Below, one piece after another: positions 1-8,611 of a DNA stretch of 13,714 nucleotides. A program made the translations under genes and the position numbers. How positions within the stretch are numbered: position 1 is the stretch's first letter; each line of letters opens with the position of its first letter. The stretch is from JALYRV01 sp036675475 (GTDB taxonomy: Bacteria > Acidobacteriota > Vicinamibacteria > Vicinamibacterales > SCN-69-37), in assembly GCA_036675475.1 (NCBI GenBank), contig JAKFEY010000087.1:1-13714 (forward strand), written 5' to 3'. A model generated the notes under the pieces. It was not told the origin of the DNA and did no database searches. It saw only the letters and a program-made list of their open reading frames with translations.

Positions 1-239
1 GACGTGAACAGGCCGTTGCACATGAAGATGGCCTGCTGCCCGCGCTGAATCATCTCGCGCTGCGCGTGCCAGTAGTCGAATCTTTGCGGCGGGGGCCCCT
101 GCACCCCGCCTGGCTCGGTCGCTTGCGGGGCCCCAACGCCCCGCGCCGCTCCCTCGCCAGCAGGACGCTGCTGCTGTGCGGCAGGAGTGGCGATGATGGC
201 GACGGCGGCAAGAAGGGCAGCGGCAAGGCTGGAACGCAT
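1..239 (-). CDS. Exported protein, N-terminal fragment (runs off left edge)
   Basis: An ATG at 239 opens a minus-strand frame that stays open to the window edge, giving 79 visible residues. Residues 1-22 look like a Sec signal peptide: basic start MRSS, an Ala/Leu-rich core, then a TPAAQ-like cleavage region. A Gly/Pro/Gln linker (about 23-52) follows, and then a folded-looking segment beginning FDYWHAQREMIQRG and containing IFMCNGLF. That last segment resembles the region after the signal peptide in secreted serine-hydrolase (beta-lactamase-like) proteins, but this is a memory-based guess and the catalytic region is outside the window. There is no clear Shine-Dalgarno. A TATTCT hexamer lies at 246-251 on the minus strand, 6 nt before the ATG, so a leaderless start just after the groEL terminator is possible. 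The product is exported or periplasmic; its function is not established. Confidence 0.6.
   Translation of the reverse strand, partial: MRSSLAAALLAAVAIIATPAAQQQRPAGEGAARGVGAPQATEPGGVQGPPPQRFDYWHAQREMIQRGQQAIFMCNGLFT
92..134. repeat. GC-rich inverted repeat inside a coding linker
   Basis: The self-complementary octamer GGGGCCCC occurs at 92-99 and again at 127-134, with further CCCCGC and GCGGGG runs between them, so several stem-loops are possible. It lies in the Gly/Pro/Gln-rich linker just after the signal peptide of the 1-239 gene and keeps that frame open. It could be low-complexity coding sequence or an inserted palindromic element. Confidence 0.45.
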
Positions 240-255
240 GGCGAGAGAATAGATC

Positions 256-288
256 AAAAAAGGGTCCGACAGCTGCGCTGCCGGACCC
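256..288 (-). terminator. Intrinsic terminator of groESL
   Basis: On the minus strand there is an 11-bp stem (arms 278-288 and 262-272, one G-T wobble) around a 5-nt loop. Six T residues follow (A-run 256-261 on the plus strand). It lies 38 nt beyond the groEL stop and just before the next minus-strand gene, as expected of a Rho-independent terminator ending the groESL transcript. Confidence 0.9.
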
Positions 289-298
289 CACGACTACT

Positions 299-325
299 TC
301 CGTCTTTAGTCTTCAGTCTTTGGTC

Positions 326-326
<1 letters not shown>
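299..326 (-). repeat. 7-bp tandem array after the groEL stop
   Basis: Four units on the minus strand, read from 326 down: AGACCAA, AGACTGA, AGACTAA and AGACGGA. The first base of the array is the last base of the groEL TAA codon. The array sits between the stop and the terminator hairpin, so it should be transcribed as 3' untranslated RNA. It shares the AGRCY core with the arrays at 2477-2532 and 10982-11030. Confidence 0.75.
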
Positions 327-1953
<1,627 letters not shown>

Positions 1954-1954
<1 letters not shown>

Positions 1955-2247
1955 TACTTGGTCTCCACTACGCCGAGGACTTCTTCCTCACGCATGATGA
2001 GGAATTCTTCGCCATCGAGCTTGATTTCCTGGCCGGCATACTTGCCGAACAGGATGGTGTCGCCGGCCTTGACGTCGAGCGGCGTGACCTTGCCGTCCTT
2101 CTCGACCTTGCCCTTGCCGACGGCAACGACCTTGCCCTGCTGCGGCTTTTCCTTGGCGGTGTCGGGGATGATGATCCCGCCGACTTTCTGTTCGCCTTCT
2201 TCGAGGCGCGTAACGATGATGCGATCGTGAAGCGGTCTGACCTTCAT
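1954..2247 (-). CDS. groES: Co-chaperonin GroES (Hsp10)
   Basis: Heptameric lid that closes the GroEL folding chamber. The 97-residue product starts MKVRPLHDRIIVTRLEE. It carries a mobile-loop-like stretch EKVGG-style (EEGEQKVGGIIIP, about 18-30) and the conserved DTILFGKYAGQEI region near the C terminus. I chose ATG 2247 over the upstream in-frame TTG at 2256 because the family normally begins MKVRPL. In addition AAAGGA at 2260-2265 lies about 12 nt before the ATG but only 3 nt before the TTG. It is the first gene of the groESL operon and overlaps groEL by one base. The leader carries two CIRCE-like operators, so HrcA heat-shock repression is expected. Confidence 0.97.
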
Positions 2248-2290
2248 GGGTCTCAACTGTCCTTTCGGAGGAATAAAACGCGGCTCGAAG

Positions 2291-2317
2291 CTGGCACTCA
2301 GACGCCCTGAGTGTTAG
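2291..2317 (-). promoter_or_regulatory. CIRCE operator, promoter-distal copy (HrcA site)
   Basis: Minus-strand reading is CTAACACTC, 9-nt spacer, GAGTGCCAG. This matches the CIRCE consensus TTAGCACTC-N9-GAGTGCTAA at 7 of 9 positions in each arm with the exact spacing. It lies in the groES leader, 44 nt before the ATG. It shares 2314-2317 with the second copy. HrcA is the established repressor at this element in other bacteria; hrcA itself is not in this window. Confidence 0.88.
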
Positions 2318-2340
2318 CAGTCTCCCTAGCCAACTGCTAA
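2314..2340 (-). promoter_or_regulatory. Second CIRCE-like operator at the groES start region
   Basis: TTAGCAGTC, 9-nt spacer, AACTGCTAA. The arms match CIRCE at 8 of 9 and 7 of 9 positions, the spacing is exact, and the outer TTAGCA/TGCTAA is perfect. Within it is an uninterrupted 8-bp inverted repeat (2314-2321 with 2333-2340). Its edge touches the last base of the candidate -10 hexamer, so bound repressor would cover the predicted transcription start. Confidence 0.75.
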
Positions 2341-2368
2341 TTCTATGGGGGGCGGCCGGGGAGGTCAA
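2340..2368 (-). promoter_or_regulatory. Sigma70-type promoter of groESL
   Basis: On the minus strand, TTGACC (2368-2363) is followed by a 17-bp spacer and TAGAAT (2345-2340), each 5 of 6 to consensus. The predicted start near 2333 lies inside the second CIRCE-like operator and gives a leader of about 86 nt. The two operators lie directly downstream, which is the expected repression geometry. Confidence 0.75.
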
Positions 2369-2413
2369 GGGCCGCCTTCAGGCCTCGCCTGCGTCAAGAG
2401 CGAGGCAGGGGCG

Positions 2414-2503
2414 GGCCAGAGGCCAGAGGCCTGAAAGAAAAAGCCCGGAGGCCGTTGTGCCTCCGGGCTCATGCCCATGGTCTCTGGCCTCTGGCCTCTG
2501 GCC
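2414..2503. repeat. 18-bp inverted repeat enclosing the terminator
   Basis: GGCCAGAGGCCAGAGGCC at 2414-2431 is perfectly complementary to 2486-2503, which is part of the 7-bp array. The intrinsic terminator hairpin 2442-2469 lies nested inside. The left arm lies just past the terminator T-tract, so the outer stem forms only in read-through RNA or in DNA. Confidence 0.8.
2434..2469 (-). terminator. Intrinsic terminator of the purC-fis-DUF885 operon
   Basis: Perfect 11-bp stem (AGCCCGGAGGC at 2442-2452 with its complement at 2459-2469) and a 6-nt loop. On the minus strand it is followed by TTTTTCTTT (A-rich 2434-2442 on plus). It lies 64 nt past the DUF885 stop and upstream of the groES promoter, so it separates the two operons. 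Confidence 0.9.
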
Positions 2504-2532
2504 TCTGGTCTCTGGCCTATCGCCTATGGCCT
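2477..2532 (-). repeat. 7-bp tandem array after the DUF885 stop
   Basis: Eight contiguous units on the minus strand with consensus AGRCCAK. In order they are AGGCCAT, AGGCGAT, AGGCCAG, AGACCAG, three copies of AGGCCAG, then AGACCAT. The first unit begins one base after the TGA stop. The array fills the space between the stop and the terminator hairpin. Confidence 0.9.
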
Positions 2533-2533
2533 G

Positions 2534-4342
2534 TCACTTGACCGTCTGGATCCACCGGTCAACTCGCTGTTCGAGCACCGTCAGCGGCATGGCGCCGCCG
2601 CCGAGAATCGTGTCGTGGAAGGCGCGGATGTCGAACTTCGGGCCCAGCGCGGCTTCGGCCTTGCGGCGCAGCTCCTGAATCTTCAGCATCCCGATCTTGT
2701 AGCTCGTGGCCTGGCCCGGAATCACCATGTAGCGGCGAATCTCGGAGCGCGCCTGCGCCTCGGTGATGGCGGAGTTGGCGAGGAAGTACTGCACCGCCTG
2801 CTCCTCGCTCCAGCCCTTCGCGTGCAGCCCCGTGTCGACCACGAGCCGGATCGAGCGCCAGATCTCAGACCCGAGCCGCCCGAAACGTGAATACGGGTCC
2901 TGATACGTGCCCGGCATCTCGCGCGCGAGCCACTCCGAATAGAGGCCCCAGCCTTCCGAATACGCGCCGAAGCCCGCCTGGCGGCGGAATGTCGGCACCG
3001 ACGTCAGCTCCTGCGCGATCGAGATCTGCATGTGATGCCCCGGCAGGCCCTCGTGATACGCAATCACCTCGAGCTCGTGCTTCGGCATCGCCGTCATGTC
3101 CGACAGATGCGCGTAGTACACGCCCGGCCGGCTGCCGTCGGGCGTGCCGGGGAAGTAGTGCTGCGCCGCGCCCGGCTGCTCGCGGAACGGCTCCACCCGC
3201 TTCACCACGAGATCGGCCTTCGGCAGGATGCCGAAATACTTCGGCAGCACCGCCTTGATCTTGTCGATGGCGGCCGTCGCGTCGCGGATGTATGCCTGCC
3301 GGCCCTCGTCGGTGTTCGGGTAGTAGTAGCGGGGATTGTCCTTGCTGTCGCGCAGCTCGCTGAAGAACGCCGGCAGATCGCCGGTGAAGCCGACCTCGTT
3401 CTTGATCGCCTCCATCTCTTTGCGCAGGCGCGCGACCTCAGACAGCCCGATCTTGTGAATCTCGTCCGCCGTAAGCGTCGTCGTCGTGCTCGCCGCGAGC
3501 CGCTCGTTGTAATACGCCGCGCCATTCGGCAGCGACGACACGCCTGACGTCTTCTCCGGCGCATTCGCGCGGTCCTGCTTCTGCCATGCAATCAGCTCGA
3601 GATACGCGCTCTTGAAGGGCCCCGTCAGCGCCGCCCGCGCCTCCTCCAGCATCGTCTTCGCGCGCGCCTCGTCAATCGCGCCTTTCTTCTGCAGCGCGGC
3701 AATCTTCGCCTTGACGTCGGCCCAGAGGGCGCTGTCGGTGCCGCTGCCATCGAACGGCACGCCCGTGATGATTTTGGTCGCCTCGTCGATCACGAAATCA
3801 AACGCGAAACGCGGCGGCCGCACGCCCTCGACGGCGTTCTTCTTCGAGATCTCGATGAGCTGCCGCATGGCCCGGCCCGACTCGCGGATGCGGTTGATGT
3901 ACGCCTCCATGTCGGGCGCGGCGTCGACGGCATGAAACGCGATGAGCAGCTGCGGGAAGAACCCGTGGATCGCCGTCATCTGGTCGAAGATGTACGCGTT
4001 GCCGCGGAAGGGCAGCGCCGCTTCGGCCTGCTGCAGCTGATAGATCCAGATGTCGTAGGACGTCTGCGCTTCAGGCGTCAGCTTTGCGTAGTCGAAATTC
4101 TTCTTGAGGTCGGCAACCGTCGCCCGCCGCCACGCCAGCTGCTTGTCCTGCGCGGCCAGCGTCATCTCGTCGATGGCGTCCGACTTGCGGCCCAGGAACG
4201 TCTGCTGAATGGGACTGAAGGCCAGCTGCTCCTCGAAGCGCGCCTCGAACCAGGCGTTCAGCCGGGCCGTTTCGTCGGGAGCATGCTGGGTCTGAAGAAG
4301 GAGGCCGAGGCCAAGGGCGGCGACGAGCGCGGGAAGCTTCAT
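2534..4342 (-). CDS. Secreted DUF885 family putative metallohydrolase
   Basis: A 602-residue protein with a hydrophobic signal peptide (about 1-17, LPALVAALGLGLLL) followed by a mainly helical DUF885 domain to the C terminus. The hallmark is YHEGLPGHHMQ at 429-439. The HEG-x-PGHH pattern carries two histidines and a glutamate spaced like a zinc site, and AYSEGWGLYSE at 460-470 may supply a further acidic ligand. DUF885 proteins are generally viewed as zinc peptidase-like; the substrate here is unknown. The location is probably periplasmic or lipid-free secreted. ATG 4342 lies 20 nt after the fis-like stop, with only a weak GGGA nearby. It is the last gene of the minus-strand block and is followed by a 7-bp array and a terminator. 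Confidence 0.88.
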   Translation of the reverse strand: MKLPALVAALGLGLLLQTQHAPDETARLNAWFEARFEEQLAFSPIQQTFLGRKSDAIDEMTLAAQDKQLAWRRATVADLKKNFDYAKLTPEAQTSYDIWIYQLQQAEAALPFRGNAYIFDQMTAIHGFFPQLLIAFHAVDAAPDMEAYINRIRESGRAMRQLIEISKKNAVEGVRPPRFAFDFVIDEATKIITGVPFDGSGTDSALWADVKAKIAALQKKGAIDEARAKTMLEEARAALTGPFKSAYLELIAWQKQDRANAPEKTSGVSSLPNGAAYYNERLAASTTTTLTADEIHKIGLSEVARLRKEMEAIKNEVGFTGDLPAFFSELRDSKDNPRYYYPNTDEGRQAYIRDATAAIDKIKAVLPKYFGILPKADLVVKRVEPFREQPGAAQHYFPGTPDGSRPGVYYAHLSDMTAMPKHELEVIAYHEGLPGHHMQISIAQELTSVPTFRRQAGFGAYSEGWGLYSEWLAREMPGTYQDPYSRFGRLGSEIWRSIRLVVDTGLHAKGWSEEQAVQYFLANSAITEAQARSEIRRYMVIPGQATSYKIGMLKIQELRRKAEAALGPKFDIRAFHDTILGGGAMPLTVLEQRVDRWIQTVK

Positions 4343-4362
4343 TCCCGAATTCTACGGTGTTT

Positions 4363-4578
4363 TCAGGCGCTCTTCTTCCGGTGAAGATGCAACTCGTCGA
4401 TCTTGCGGCTGAGGGTGTTCCGGTGCATGCCGATGCGCTCGGAGGCCTTGCACACGTTGCCTTTGCAGTCCTGCAGCGCGCGCGTGAGGAACACGCGGTC
4501 GAACTCGCGCCGCGCGTCGGCGTAATGCACGCCTTTCGCGATCATCAGATCGACCAGCTCTTCGAGTTTGGCCTTCAC
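4363..4578 (-). CDS. Small Fis-type helix-turn-helix protein
   Basis: A 71-residue protein with a C-terminal Fis-type (HTH_8) helix-turn-helix at about 41-63: NVCKASERIGMHRNTLSRKI, then DEL. The preceding helix, FDRVFLTRALQDCKG, is typical of the Fis/NtrC effector-domain layout. There is no receiver or AAA+ domain, so it is a stand-alone DNA-binding unit, shorter than the 98-residue enterobacterial Fis. The start is GTG 4578. GAAGG overlaps the purC stop (TGAAGGG) about 7 nt upstream, tying its translation to purC. The basic tail HLHRKKSA could help DNA contact. Its targets are unknown; its position between purC and DUF885 suggests co-expression but not a defined regulon. Confidence 0.85.
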   Translation of the reverse strand: MKAKLEELVDLMIAKGVHYADARREFDRVFLTRALQDCKGNVCKASERIGMHRNTLSRKIDELHLHRKKSA

Positions 4579-4588
4579 GGACGGCCCT

Positions 4589-5488
<900 letters not shown>

Positions 5489-5509
5489 GGCTGGAAAGGC
5501 GGAAGTCTA

Positions 5510-6595
5510 TCACCGGATCGTGATCGTTGTCGCAACCCCCCGCACGAAAATTGCGGGCGCCTGCGGCCCCGCCGCTTTCGTGACCGCGGCTTCGTTGCCG
5601 CTTGTCGTTTTCTGCAAGGAATCCGGCACGCGCAGCTCGCCGCCCGCCGCGCGCACGTCAAGACTGTAAGAGGCCGGATCTTTTGGTAACACCAGCTCGA
5701 GGCTCGCGTCACGCACCTCGATTTTCGCCACGGCCGCCTTCGCCCAGTCCACCGTCACCGGCGCGTCGCGCAGGTCGAGGTCAATCGGCGCGCTCACCTC
5801 GTTGAGCTCGATGTCGCCGTCCACGACTTCCACGCGGAGGTCGCCGCCCACGCCGTCCATCCGCACGCGCACGTCGGTGCCCGTGATGTCGACGCGGCCC
5901 GTCGACTTGGCCATCCGCACTTCGCCGGATCGCACGTTGAGCTTCACGTTGCCGCTGACGTTGGTCAACGTGGTCTCGTTATTGGCGATCGACAGGTCCA
6001 CCGCGCCCGCGCCGTCCACCGTGACGGTGCCGCGCGATTCGCCGTTGACGAGCGACGTGATGCCCGCCAGCTTGAGCTCGCCCGATTGCCGGGCCAGCGT
6101 GACCGCATTGACGCCCGTCACCGCGGCGTTGCCGCGTCCCTCGAGCTGGACGCGCAGCCGCGCCGGCACCACAAGCGTGAGCTTGGGCTGCTGCCGGCCT
6201 GGTTCCGGGAACTTCCAGCCGACGACGACGCTGTCGGCGAAGCGGGAGACGGTGATTCCGGCCTCGCTGGCGAGCTGTTTCGCCTCGGCTTCGTCCACGC
6301 CGTCCGACACGATGGTTAGTTCAGCGCTGATGTCAGGGCGCTCCTCGGCCTTGATGGTGATGTCGCCGCCGGCGCTGAGCGTCAGCCGCAGTTCGGTGAT
6401 GGAGTCGTCAATGGGAATCGCCGGGTGGGTGACGAGCTCGGCCGACGCGGTCCTGGGCCGCATTTCGCGGCGCGCGTTCGCGATGATGCGGCCAATGGAA
6501 AAGCCCTCGCCCTGCGACTCGGTGGCGGTGAACTGCCACACCACAACGCCGGCCACGATGAAGCCGAGGATCAGGCCTAACTCTCTTTTGCCCAT
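5510..6595 (-). CDS. Membrane-anchored DUF4097-like beta-rich protein
   Basis: A 361-residue protein. One N-terminal transmembrane segment (about 7-24, GLILGFIVAGVVVW) probably anchors it with the rest outside the cytoplasm. From about 65 onward there are many short alternating beta strands with Gly/Asp/Asn turns, such as NVSGNVKLNVRSGEVRM and VGGDLRVEVVDGDIELNEV. This resembles the stacked rungs of DUF4097-type putative adhesin domains. No catalytic motif is seen and the function is unknown. ATG 6595 opens a gene divergent from the membrane protein at 6619, only 23 bp away. It is the first gene of the four-gene minus-strand block leading into purC; the link to purine synthesis is unexplained. 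Confidence 0.75.
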   Translation of the reverse strand: MGKRELGLILGFIVAGVVVWQFTATESQGEGFSIGRIIANARREMRPRTASAELVTHPAIPIDDSITELRLTLSAGGDITIKAEERPDISAELTIVSDGVDEAEAKQLASEAGITVSRFADSVVVGWKFPEPGRQQPKLTLVVPARLRVQLEGRGNAAVTGVNAVTLARQSGELKLAGITSLVNGESRGTVTVDGAGAVDLSIANNETTLTNVSGNVKLNVRSGEVRMAKSTGRVDITGTDVRVRMDGVGGDLRVEVVDGDIELNEVSAPIDLDLRDAPVTVDWAKAAVAKIEVRDASLELVLPKDPASYSLDVRAAGGELRVPDSLQKTTSGNEAAVTKAAGPQAPAIFVRGVATTITIR

Positions 6596-6618
6596 AAAGT
6601 TGCCGTTATAGTAAGGCC
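6596..6618. promoter_or_regulatory. Candidate bidirectional -10 element between divergent genes
   Basis: The whole 23-bp gap contains TTATAGTAA (6606-6614). On the plus strand TATAGT (6607-6612) ends 6 nt before ATG 6619. On the minus strand TATAAC (6610-6605) ends 9 nt before ATG 6595. Each is 5 of 6 to the -10 consensus. No -35 hexamer is evident on either strand. The spacing implies leaderless or nearly leaderless messages both ways. Confidence 0.5.
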
Positions 6619-7638
6619 ATGCGCCTCACGCGCCGAACCGTGCTGGTCGCCCTGGCGACCCTCGGCCTGCTTGTCTTTTTTTTCAGGCAAGCCGACCTCG
6701 GCGGCGTGTGGCGCGCGCTCGTCACCGCGGATCCGCTGCTGATTCTGCTGGGCACCCTGATCACCGCCCAGACCTACATCATTCGTACCTGGCGCTGGAA
6801 GATTCTGCTGTCGCCGATTCACCCGGTCGGCTTCGTGCCTGTCTTCCGCGCCACCATCGTGGGCTTTACCACGCTGTTTCTGCTGCCCGCGCGAGCGGGG
6901 GAGCTCATCCGCCCGTGGATGCTCTCGCGCGAAACGCCGATTGGCGCGTCGGCCGCCTTCGCCACCGTCATCGTCGAGCGCCTGTTCGACCTCGTCGCGG
7001 TGCTGGCGCTGTTCTGCGTGTGGCGCGTGCTGCCCGTGCCGCCCGGCGCCGTCGAGATTGAAGGCGTCACGCCCGCGGCGATTCTCGCGGCCGTTGCCGG
7101 CGCGGTGGCGCTGGCCGTGACGTTCCTGCTGGCCGGCCATGCCGAGCGTGTCGCGGGCCTCTCGACGTCGCTGGCGCGCGTGCTGCCGGCGCGTGCCGCC
7201 ACCGCCATTGTGACCTTCGTCGAAAAATTCGCGCGCGGCCTCGCCATCATGCGCCGTCCGGGCCCGATCGTGGCCGCGCTCGGGCTGTCACTCGTGCTCT
7301 GGGCATCGATTGGCCTGGGCACGTGGGTGATTTCCCGCGCATTTGGTATTACGTTTCCGTTTCCGGCTTCGTTCCTGATCACCATGTTCCTCGTCGTCGG
7401 CGTCGCGGTGCCGACGCCGGGCGGCATCGGCGGTTTTCACGCCGCGTACAGCTTTGCCGTCACGCGCCTGTTCGGCGCGACGCAGGAGCAGGCCGTCGCC
7501 TGTGCCATCGTCCTGCACGCCGTGTCGTTCGTGCCGGTGACGGCGCTGGGGCTGGTGATCATGGCGCAGGCCGGCCTCACCATTCAGCGCGCGAAACAGG
7601 CCGCCGAGCAGATGTCGGCCTCGGAAGGAACGCCATGA
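6619..7638 (+). CDS. UPF0104 / LPG-synthase-TM family integral membrane protein
   Basis: A 339-residue polytopic inner-membrane protein with roughly seven to nine hydrophobic segments. Family signatures are LPARAGELIRPWMLSRE (89-105), VIVERLFDL (117-125) and PTPGGIGGFHAA (265-276). These are characteristic of the lysylphosphatidylglycerol synthase TM / AglD / UPF0104 superfamily (PF03706), whose members are linked to lipid or glycolipid handling across the membrane. The cytoplasmic aminoacyl-transferase domain of MprF is absent, so lysyl-PG synthesis should not be assumed. Its ATG 6619 lies 6 nt after a TATAGT element. Its stop overlaps the nrdR start (ATGA), making it the first gene of the five-gene plus-strand cluster. 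Confidence 0.88.
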   Translation: MRLTRRTVLVALATLGLLVFFFRQADLGGVWRALVTADPLLILLGTLITAQTYIIRTWRWKILLSPIHPVGFVPVFRATIVGFTTLFLLPARAGELIRPWMLSRETPIGASAAFATVIVERLFDLVAVLALFCVWRVLPVPPGAVEIEGVTPAAILAAVAGAVALAVTFLLAGHAERVAGLSTSLARVLPARAATAIVTFVEKFARGLAIMRRPGPIVAALGLSLVLWASIGLGTWVISRAFGITFPFPASFLITMFLVVGVAVPTPGGIGGFHAAYSFAVTRLFGATQEQAVACAIVLHAVSFVPVTALGLVIMAQAGLTIQRAKQAAEQMSASEGTP

Positions 7639-8090
7639 AGTGTCCGTTTTGCGCGCATCTCGGCGACAAGGTCGTGGACTCGCGCGAGAGCAAGGAAGGC
7701 GAAGTGATTCGCCGCCGCCGCGAGTGTCTCGAGTGCGGCCGCCGGTTCACCAGCTACGAGCGGATCGACGAGATCCCGTACATGGTGGTGAAGAAGGACG
7801 GCAGCCGCGAGCGGTTCGAGCGGCAGAAGCTGATTGCCGGCCTGCTCAAGGCGTGCGAGAAGCGGCCCGTCAGCGTGTCGGCGCTCGAGCGCATCGCGGA
7901 TCGCGTGGAGAGCACGCTGCAGGAAAAGTCCGAGAAGGAAATGACCACCGACGAGATCGGCGCGTTCGTGATGCAGGAGCTCAGAGGCCTCGACGCGGTG
8001 GCGTACGTGCGCTTCGCGTCGGTCTATCGGCACTTCCGCGACATCGGCGAGTTCATGACGGAGTTGAAAGGGCTGCTCGGCAAGGAATGA
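7635..8090 (+). CDS. nrdR: Transcriptional repressor NrdR
   Basis: A 151-residue nucleotide-sensing repressor of ribonucleotide reductase genes. The N-terminal zinc ribbon has Cys3, Cys6, Cys31 and Cys34 (MKCPFC and ECLECG). The ATP-cone domain follows (about 49-139) with VVKKDGSRERFERQKL and the conserved VRFASVYRHFRDIGEF. ATG 7635 overlaps the preceding TGA, and AGGA lies 5 nt upstream inside the previous gene. Length and both domains match the family throughout. No ribonucleotide reductase gene or NrdR box is visible here, so its targets lie elsewhere. Confidence 0.97.
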   Translation: MKCPFCAHLGDKVVDSRESKEGEVIRRRRECLECGRRFTSYERIDEIPYMVVKKDGSRERFERQKLIAGLLKACEKRPVSVSALERIADRVESTLQEKSEKEMTTDEIGAFVMQELRGLDAVAYVRFASVYRHFRDIGEFMTELKGLLGKE

Positions 8091-8608
8091 CGGCTGCCCG
8101 GCTGCTGATCGCGTTCGTGCTCGTGACGCTGCCCGCCGACGCGATTCGCGTCACGCCGCTCGTGCGCGACGGCGAGCTGCTGCTGTCGTTCACGGCGCCC
8201 GGCGCCGTCACCGCGGAGCTGCGCGAAGCCATTCGCAGCGGCATGGTCATCACGTTCACGTACGACGTGTCGCTCAGGCAGGGCGCGTTTCTCTGGTTCG
8301 ATCGCACGATCGCCGACGCCGAGGTGGCGGCCAGCGTGCGCTTCGACAATCTCACGCGCACCTATCACGTCACCCGCATGGTGGACGGCCGCGTGACGTG
8401 GAGTGAAAGCAGCACGAACGAGGAACAGGTACGCGGCTGGCTCACCGACTTCGATCGGCTGAAGCTGTTTCCGGCCGGCGCGCTGCAGCCGAACGCGGAA
8501 TACACCATCGACATCCGCGCCCGCATCAGTCCGCGCCGCGCGTGGGTGCTCTGGCCCTTCGGCCAGCACGATGCCACGGGCCGGGCGCCGTTCACCTATA
8601 TCCGCTGA
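8087..8608 (+). CDS. DUF4390 exported protein
   Basis: A 173-residue protein. Residues 1-19 form a signal peptide (MTAARLLIAFVLVTLPADA). The mature part matches the DUF4390 layout: LREAIRSGMVITFTYDVSLR with an aromatic FLWFD (about 46-73), a strand-rich middle with RTYHVTRMVDGRV, and a C-terminal ARISPRRAWVLWPF. The expected location is the periplasm. No enzyme motif is seen. Its ATG overlaps the nrdR stop (ATGA), and ntrY starts 3 nt after its own stop, so it is co-transcribed with the kinase. From memory, DUF4390 genes also precede NtrY/NtrX-type pairs in Betaproteobacteria. The inferred role is a periplasmic accessory to the NtrY sensor region. Confidence 0.82.
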   Translation: MTAARLLIAFVLVTLPADAIRVTPLVRDGELLLSFTAPGAVTAELREAIRSGMVITFTYDVSLRQGAFLWFDRTIADAEVAASVRFDNLTRTYHVTRMVDGRVTWSESSTNEEQVRGWLTDFDRLKLFPAGALQPNAEYTIDIRARISPRRAWVLWPFGQHDATGRAPFTYIR

Positions 8609-8611
8609 TCC

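Noticed and set aside
2248..2256. TTG start for groES three codons upstream
   Set aside because: Only 3 nt separate it from the AAAGGA site, and MKVRPL is the standard GroES opening.
2292..2306. TGGCAC on the plus strand resembling a sigma54 -24 element
   Set aside because: The -12 GC is off by one base, it faces away from any gene and it is explained by the CIRCE arm.
2382..2406. 7-bp inverted repeat GCCTCGC / GCGAGGC with an 11-nt loop
   Set aside because: It is short, GC-only and without a T-tract; expected by chance in this composition.
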